A stretch of DNA of 64,000 bases from Ypsolopha sequella (lineage: Eukaryota > Arthropoda > Insecta > Lepidoptera > Ypsolophidae), in assembly GCA_934047225.1 (NCBI GenBank), contig OW203987.1:7777501-7841500 (forward strand), given 5' to 3'. Made by a program: the position numbers and the translations under genes. Shown here in pieces: positions 57,425-64,000 of the stretch; positions within the stretch are counted from its first letter, which is position 1; every line of letters starts with the position of its first letter. A model generated the notes under the pieces. It had not been told where the DNA came from and searched no databases. It saw nothing but the letters and a program-made list of their open reading frames with translations.

Positions 57425-57594
57425 TTGTGTGGTTTTCGACTGCTGCGTCTTGCTAGATTGGAAAGCATATGCGGGTCGTCATGGTGAGGCTCAGTCGCTG
57501 TGGCCGGCAGCTCGTGGCTCAGCGAACCCGCTCGCGATCCAGCCGGGCCCAGACCCGCCGCCACGTCGAGGAGGCAGTTAAAGAAGGACGCCTT
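57425..57594 (-). CDS. cac: cac exon with frame conflict (KASFFNCLLDV..)
   Basis: Acceptor GTGGTGCAG, donor CACAA|GTAAGT; it enters in phase 0 after the exon at 60048 and leaves with two extra bases. The 56 codons read KASFFNCLLDVAAGLG ... PHMLSNLARRSSRKPH and look like a genuine Cav2 C-terminal segment. The next exon (54356) needs phase 0, so inclusion shifts it into a frame that stops within that exon. One extra G at the donor would cure the conflict. Alternatives are a cassette exon giving a truncated isoform, or a one-base error or deletion. Confidence 0.7.
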
Positions 57595-60047
57595 CTGCAC
57601 CACGCATCCAATGATGACTCCACCCACACACGCGCATGCTCATGTTACAGTCCACAGGACTCCGTTACTAACGGCTAAAGCCTACATGAGTTTGCGCAAA
57701 CATCCCACACATTATGTCCATGCTGGAGTTCTTATTGCGATTGTGATCTCGCGATTGTGTCATTTGAAAAGTGTACAGAATTCCAACATATGGACAGTGT
57801 AAAGCTGAGTATATGAGTAGAAGGTTTGATAAGATATCAGTGTGTTTATTGTGAAGATGGCCGCAGCTTAGGAGTATGAGTTATCTGAGGAAATAACTGT
57901 AATGCACGTTAAAACAAATGTTAAGTCAATAGATGTAGGTAGGTAATGTTGCGTTGAGTTGTAAGTAATTTTTGGTCGTTTGCATGAAGATAGCCGAAAA
58001 TTACAAAGCATCATTTAGATCGTGCTAAAATACAGGTACAAACTGTGCATATTCGAAGCAAAGGGCCGCCAGCGAATTCATAAATATTTTATTTGCGTCA
58101 GTCCTGATTGTTTCTCCAGCATGCGCAGATTCAACATTATTATTGGTTTTTATGTTAAACGTGATAATGTTCTATAATAATAATTACAAAAATTACAATC
58201 AGAGGCAAACAAGAGCGGAGCAAATAAGCAAAGTTTTGGTTATTTCATAATCCTCAGGCTTCTATAATGGAGTATTAATTGAGCCAAAATGTAATTCAAA
58301 TAAAACTATCAAGGTAACAATAACAAAATGTATAGGGAACAATAAAATCGATCCGTATTCCACAAATACTGAAAAATCATGCACAAGGTTATCATTCAAA
58401 TGCAGACCATGGTCTATCTCTGCTCTATGTTCGCGCAATTGGAAAAAGAAAAGGTAAAATGGAAAAGAAATTTGGATTTTTCGTTGTCCGTGATCAGAAT
58501 TTTAAATGGCCAATGTAATGATTGTTCTTATATTAAAATAATGCTTGAATTACTTATTAACCCTTTAAAAAGTTGATAACAGTAAAAATAAAAACTTCCA
58601 TACTGACTGTAGTTCAAGTCATGATGGTTCATAGAGTTTATTTTTTTAACACAATAGATCTCTACTTTGTAAGCTCTCCTGACAAAGCAAGTAGAAATTA
58701 TGTTGGTGTACTACAATTACTCATTAAATATAAGGATACTTCCACAATATTTTAAACAAAAAGTGTAGGTTGTATTCTAAAACAACATTTATTTACGCAC
58801 CATATAAAAAGAAAAACGATGACCTGGTTTTTAAGCCCACTTGAATGAAAACCTTTCCTAATAGAATCACAGTAATACAAATGAAATACATGATTCTAAC
58901 AAGTTGCAACATTTTGTAAATGGAAACTATAGCGAAATGAGAAAATATCGAGCCAGACGCCACATTTTGAGGAAAAGACATACAAACATACTATCTACCG
59001 GTAGGTCAAACGTCTAAACTACGAGATTAAAGTCCAAACGTTCAACACAAATACATCGGTCCGCTACGCATTTTGCAACTATAGGACAGGTTACTTTAGG
59101 CTCTATGTCGTGGTTTACAAAGCCCTGACGGACACTTGAATCAAAAATTGTGCCTAATGCTGCACAATTCTGCTTCTCTATGAATAACATCAAGTGCGTC
59201 ATTGAAATCAAAGTCTAACTAACTTTAGTATCCACTAATAATTATATAACTAAGTAAAAACTAACTTTCATGAAAGTGATAGTACTGTCTAAAGTATTAT
59301 TTCTTTATAGCATCATCGTGTCTTTTATATCACTCTCTAAAAGTGATTTTTAATTAATTTTCCATATAAATAAATTAATTGATATTGATCAAACACGATG
59401 CGAGAAGAAATTATTAAAATAAAATATCTAAAACAGTGCAAGAAAAAAGTAGTAATAGTTTCGTTCCGTAAAAATTTAATACTACCGGCTGATTGGCCGT
59501 AGGGCTATTCTCGCCGAATGCCTGAAAAGTAAACCACCAATGTAGTCGACTCTTAGAGCCGAGTCCAACTACGTGACTTTGTATTGTTGTTTCCTTGCCG
59601 AAAATTCATGGCCTTTCGGTGAATTTGGAATTTGTGGGTGACGAATCACAATAAAGAAGGTATTAAAGGCCGAATTAGGAGAAATGGATCATTAAATTTA
59701 CACAACAATACATCCACAATGTAGACAACACAACCAACTATATCTCACTAACTATAATGTTTAAATTGTTTATCTAATGTGGGGTAAGGGGCCATAAACA
59801 AACACTACTTGGATATTCAAACAAGTCACCTAGCAATGTAACTGTTACATTTGGCTCAAAACTTACAAGGAAATATACAATGGGTTCAGCCATAATACTC
59901 TGGCTTTTCTACACATTTATTAACAACATTTTACTCTTATTCTCCTGATTTGCATTGACCTAATTCCTAATAATAATAATTATAGTAATAATTAAACTTA
60001 AATGAAAAATTATAACATAAAAAGGGTGCTCTTCGGGGTGTACTTAC
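57595..60047. other. cac intron, nothing recognised
   Basis: No exon, transposase or long inverted repeat was found. A poly-TTA-type stretch lies near 59970. Confidence 0.4.
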
Positions 60048-60259
60048 CGGAACGCCCTGTGGTTCAGTCTGGCCAAACCTAGTCGATTTCCAACTCTCCA
60101 GGATGAGGAGACCTGCGTAGATTTTGCCTACAGTCAGTTTCCCTGCATTGAGTACGTCGTTGCGAGGCACCAGTAGTTCTAGCATCTTCTTCGCTTGCAG
60201 AGGCCATATGTGCGTTATGGTCTCACGTAGTTCTTGGTCTGCTTGGTCCATCTCCTCAG
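60048..60259 (-). CDS. cac: cac exon with IQ region
   Basis: Acceptor AATTTCAG, donor CCG|GTAAGT; enters in phase 1, leaves in phase 0; two bases plus 70 codons. It holds EEMDQADQELRETITHIWPL and the IQ-type segment LTVGKIYAGLLILESWKSTR, where calmodulin binds in Cav channels to tune calcium-dependent regulation. Confidence 0.95.
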
Positions 60260-60644
60260 CTGAAATTTTTAAATATAGTCAATTTCTGTTTATTTCTTCT
60301 TCTTTTCATGTGGTTTATGGCCAACCTGGTGTCGGATTTGTTTGTTAAGTGTGGGCAGTTGATAATACACTATTATTCCGCGCTTGTCATTTATGATCAT
60401 CATGATATTGAAAATGCAGACTCGCACATGAAGACTTCGTGATTAAACGAAGGAACTTCAGGATCATTGCTAATATTTAAGTAAAAGTAAATTTACATTT
60501 AAAATATCTGCATAATGATGTTGGAATGGAATTTCGTAAAGTATCAGTGCTAGAAGCAGATTGATTCGATGATCGCTTGTGTCTAACTAGATTAAACTTT
60601 TTCGGTCCTGACCGCCTCAAAAATTTGATAGAATATTAACTTAC
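60260..60644. other. cac intron
   Basis: No repeat recognised. Confidence 0.5.
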
Positions 60645-60847
60645 CGGATCTCATCTTGATGTTAAGATTTTCTCGGATTAAGGCAAACAGCGTTGTTGTA
60701 AAATTAACTTTCCCCTCTTCATCGAGTGGCATGTTCATTCTAATTAGTTTCTTATACGCTAGTCTATTTGGACATTTGTTACCAAACCCCAAAGGGGGAT
60801 CCATGTTCTTCAACATATCGTACATTTCTGTATAATGGATCTTCCCA
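60645..60847 (-). CDS. cac: cac exon, post-EF-hand / pre-IQ region
   Basis: Acceptor TTTATTTCAG, donor TCCG|GTAAGT; enters in phase 2 (AC|T), leaves in phase 1, 67 full codons. It reads GKIHYTEMYDMLKNMDPPLG .. NKCPNRLAYKKLIRMNMP .. FTTTLFALIRENLNIK, the conserved helix after the Cav EF-hand. Confidence 0.95.
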
Positions 60848-61499
60848 CTGAAATAAAATTTGAACGTTTAAATCTATTGGATTAATTCAGCATTGTTAAT
60901 TTAATTACACTGGGTATTAAGATGAAGTTGCGAAAGCCGGCAACTGGTGATAATACTTGTCCATACGAACAACTTTTAATATGGAACCAAAATTCGAATT
61001 GGGAAAAAAATCAGCTGTCCCATAGAAAAGTTACACCCAAAGAAAATGTATGGAACAACTGGTTTTTTTCTCGATTTCTCAAATTTTCACGAAATGTTGT
61101 TCGTATGGACGATTCCTATCGCCAGTTTCCTGCTGCAACTTCATCTTCACACAAAATTTCACACCGGGAGCAATTCAGATATTATTTATTTCAAGACCAG
61201 TCGTAATTATAACATTGCTTCCGTCAATTATAACATTGCTTTCGTTGTAGAAGTTTCAAAACCCTTTGGGGCACATATTTTTCGGTCTGCATGCTTTGGA
61301 TCACGTTACGTCGTGAGTACATATACTCGTACTTGTGCCCGAAGTAAGACAATAATACGAGTGTAGACCGTAACTTGCATTTCACAGTCTACACTCGGTA
61401 ACACTCTTTTTTTATATGAGATTTTTATAATATGAGAAAATTTTTGTAGCATATAGTTTTTTTTAATTCTAGGACAAAAAAAAACGTCTATGTACTAAC
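60848..61499. other. cac intron
   Basis: No repeat or exon recognised. Some open stretches on the plus strand (60922-61366) have no family resemblance. Confidence 0.4.
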
Positions 61500-61627
61500 G
61501 TGGCATTTGGGTCGTATTCGGCCCATATCCGAACAAACTCATCTAGATGATGCGCGCCGAGGATGGACGAATCTCTCGTCAGGTAGTCGAAGTTATCCAT
61601 GATGACGGCGACAAACAAATTCAACAT
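61500..61627 (-). CDS. cac: cac exon, end of IVS6 and EF-hand
   Basis: Acceptor CATTGCAG, donor CCAC|GTTAGT; phase 0 in, phase 2 out, 42 codons plus two bases. [20 protein letters not shown] is the cytoplasmic end of IVS6, and [15 protein letters not shown] starts the EF-hand-like domain. Confidence 0.95.
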
Positions 61628-61767
61628 CTGCAATGTATTAAATATAAATTAATCCATTATTTATTTTGTGATAGTGAATAATCCAAATTGCATAATATTT
61701 TTAAATATTCAGTTATTCTTGTATGTTTGAGATAAACTAGAGTTGAACGTTCACCGTGTTCTCTTGT

Positions 61768-62272
61768 TTTTACCCGACTACGGCGAAGCAAAAAGGAGGG
61801 TTATGATTTGCTTCGCCGTCGTCGGGTAAAAAGGAGGGTTAAAATTTGGACCGGTATGTATGTATGAATGTTAATCTGTTCCCTTATAACTTCTAAACTA
61901 CTTATCATAATTTGACAAATAAGGTATCGTTGGAAGCGTCTTGATCGTCCGCTGGTTAAAAGATACGTAATGTTATATTAAATTGAATATAGCGCCCTCT
62001 AGAAGGCATAGAGGCATAAACTAAAAAAATATGTCTTAATCATGCCGTTTTGATAAAGGGGTTAATTAACACATTTCAAAAATACATATACTGTTAGCTG
62101 TTGCATGCGGTTTTGCTTGCCTGCACCCGATAATTGGTAATAATTCCTATAAAATCAAGCTTCTCTCCAATCGTTCCCAAAATATATGTATAATAAATAC
62201 GTATGTATTATCTAAAGCGGCTCTGCATATACTTTATCATGAAATTATATCCCCAAAATAATTTAATTAAAA
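61768..62272. mobile_element. Dispersed repeat with CCCGACTACGGCGAAGC start
   Basis: It begins with an inverted pair (ACCCGACTACGGCGAAGCAA and TTGCTTCGCCG..GTCGGGT) and continues with GGTATGTATGTATGAATG and AGCGCCCTCTAG. It resembles a common lepidopteran repeat and is directly followed by a foldback element. Confidence 0.55.
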
Positions 62273-62735
62273 AATGAGTTCAAAAACTAAAACCCGACTA
62301 CTGTAATATCACGCTCCAAAAAGTATGAAACGAGAAAATATTCTCATCTGAAATTGTTATGTACAAACGAATCAATATTTTATCGTCTATTAAATAAACA
62401 ACTTACACGTAATACATTTCAATGTCTTTAATAAATATTCATAGTGATGTTTAGAGGATACCTGTGGTCTTATGCCACCTACCCTAAAAAACAATACACT
62501 CGTCAGCGATCATAAGCTTTAGGGCAAAGTGGCATATGACCACGGTTATCCTCTGAACATCACTATGAATATTTAATAAATACATTGAAATGTATTACGG
62601 GTAAGTTGATTATTTAATAGACGATAAATATTGATTCGTTTGTACGTAACAATTTCAGATGAGAATATTTTCTTGTTTCATGCTTTTTAGAGCGTGATAT
62701 TACAGTAGTCGGGTTTTAGTTTTTGAACTCATTTT
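62273..62735. mobile_element. Large foldback element in cac intron
   Basis: Arms of about 200 bp: AATGAGTTCAAAAACTAAAA at the left and TTTTAGTTTTTGAACTCATT at the right, with near-identical interior segments such as CATCACTATGAATATT. The loop is near 62495-62510. Confidence 0.9.
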
Positions 62736-62947
62736 TGTCCGGTAAAGTTTTGTGAAGGTTACATGGCCGACAACACAAGTAATTTTATAAATAACCATGT
62801 ATTGAGATTAATATAGCCAATAAAATAACTCAAAGGTAATGGATACGCAGTACAATGATTTCTAGTTTTGATTGGAAAAGGATTAACGGATTCATCATAC
62901 TATCAGAACATCTTTCAGAATACTATAAACCAATGCTAGGTACTCAC

Positions 62948-63095
62948 AAGAAACGAACAGAAGAATATAAAAGAGACGAAGTAGGCGTATGCGAGAGTGC
63001 TCCCACACTCATCTTGCTTGCTGGCCATCTTGTCGCACTTGGCCGGCTTCAGACACGCCAGCATAATGTTCGGCCAGGACTCACCCGTCGCGCAT
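62948..63095 (-). CDS. cac: cac exon, domain IV selectivity filter and IVS6
   Basis: Acceptor TTTGTGTAG, donor CTT|GTGAGT; enters in phase 2 (AG|A), leaves in phase 0; one base plus 49 codons. CATGESWPNIMLACL contains the domain IV glutamate of the EEEE calcium filter, and AYAYFVSFIFFCSFL is the start of transmembrane helix IVS6. Confidence 0.96.
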
Positions 63096-63713
63096 CTACA
63101 CAAATTAGCTCTCACAGCGACTTCGCTCACAAAGAAAATATCAAAGTTACTGTAGCCACAGTGTTTTGTTAGGATGACACTGGAGTAGATGCAGAAGGCT
63201 TTAGTTTGAAAGCTGTCAAAACTTGAATTTCTTGAATGCAGAAAAGTTTTTAAATGGAGGTAATAGAAGTTACCATGCAATTTTTTATGTTTCACACCCC
63301 TGAAACTAAATCTATAACTAAAGCTTTTAGAATTAGCTGCATTGTGAGATAGTAGCGATAGTAGGTAGGTATTTATTTTCGCTTTTTAAAACTGTGAGAA
63401 TTTTGTTAAACATAATGTGCTGCTTTAGGATTAAATGGTATTGTGTTTAAAAAAAAGTTATAGCCATTGTGCTGGGGGCGTAATTTTAAAGTGTTTTTGT
63501 TTTAATTTTACTGGCTATTTGTATTTGATATTCAATAAAAAAACTTAACAAAATACATTTACTGAATAGAAGATGTTTACGGCATGCAGACACATTTATC
63601 ATGCTAATCGACACATCGATACATATCTAAATAAAGATCTTATTTTCATTTATGAATAAACTTTTTGAAGAAAATACCAAGTTCAAGCCCCAAAAGGAAA
63701 GCGATGTCCTTAC
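63096..63713. other. cac intron
   Basis: AT-rich, nothing recognised. Confidence 0.5.
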
Positions 63714-63805
63714 CTGAATAACAGCATGAGTGCTTGAATGAAGCTTCTAAAATTGTTGTGTCTGTTCATATCTGACTCTGCTTCCAAGCTTATATTGCCA
63801 AACAC
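63714..63805 (-). CDS. cac: cac exon, domain IV pore-loop entry
   Basis: This is the part of cacophony, the pore-forming alpha-1 subunit of the presynaptic Cav2 channel, nearest the right edge; upstream exons lie beyond the window. Acceptor TCCTTGGACACAG, donor TTCAG|GTAAGG; phase 0 in, phase 2 out, 30 codons plus two bases. [19 protein letters not shown] and [12 protein letters not shown] form the turret and pore helix of domain IV. Confidence 0.95.
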
Positions 63806-64000
63806 CTGTGTCCAAGGAGATACAACACAAAAGTCAGCTTTGTGTTAACAAATCCGGTACCCGAACATCCTATGCTCAAACCCCATAACCTAAAACTATG
63901 ATACTCTAAGACTAAAAATACAAGGGATAACATATCAATACAAGTTCCACTAATAGAGCAAATCTAGATGAGGTCACAAACAAAAGATGCAGTCGTCTAT
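63806..64000. other. cac intron, window edge
   Basis: No exon recognised. Confidence 0.5.

Noticed and set aside
60922..61366. Overlapping open frames on the plus strand in a cac intron
   Set aside because: No family resemblance and no splice or regulatory context; likely chance frames.

Overview
This is a window of insect nuclear DNA, almost certainly from a moth or butterfly. It is AT-rich, its genes are split by introns with GT..AG borders, and most of it consists of small transposable elements. Several of these resemble families I recall as common in Lepidoptera: ends reading GGCCCACTTGCA, ends reading CCGGCCAAGTG..GGGTTCCGTA, and RTE-like LINE tails ending in GATGGATG. No tRNA, rRNA, CRISPR array or bacterial operon is visible.

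Host genes. (1) Positions 3542-7299 (+) carry three joined exons of a long, lysine/serine/asparagine-rich protein I do not recognise. (2) Positions 10066-30429 (+) carry a five-exon gene for a 248-residue acidic, serine-rich protein, also unrecognised. Exon phases would let gene 1 splice into exon 2 of gene 2, so the two may be a long and a short isoform of one locus. (3) Positions 36061-36909 (+) hold an intact, intronless SdhB, the iron-sulphur subunit of succinate dehydrogenase. (4) Positions 45181-63805 (-) hold the 3' part of cacophony (cac), the Cav2 voltage-gated calcium channel alpha-1 subunit. It runs from the domain IV pore loop to the stop codon, with the EF-hand, the IQ region, a RIM-BP-type RQLPPTP motif and the terminal DDWC. 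One 170-nt exon (57425-57594) does not fit the reading frame of the next exon.

Mobile DNA. Positions 11852-19334 are a nest of at least four layers: a palindromic MITE, an RTE-derived element, a 7-kb element with inverted ends and a 9-bp target duplication, and inside that a decayed ISL2EU/Harbinger-like transposon plus a 1.56-kb inverted-repeat element. A mariner (19364-20656) with perfect 32-bp ends lies just outside. Positions 31344-35855 hold a second composite with a frameshifted DUF7869-type gene that has a DDE-like set of acidic residues and its own candidate inverted ends; this is the best candidate here for a poorly described mobile system. Many foldback MITEs sit in the introns of gene 2 and cac, some within 60 bp of exon borders.

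Other structure. Positions 38819-39014 form a perfect 93-bp inverted repeat with a 10-nt loop, and 43955-44004 a perfect 50-bp palindrome. Inverted copies of one repeat enclose exons 3 and 4 of gene 2. All assignments come from reading and hand-translating the sequence; family names come from memory and no search was run.
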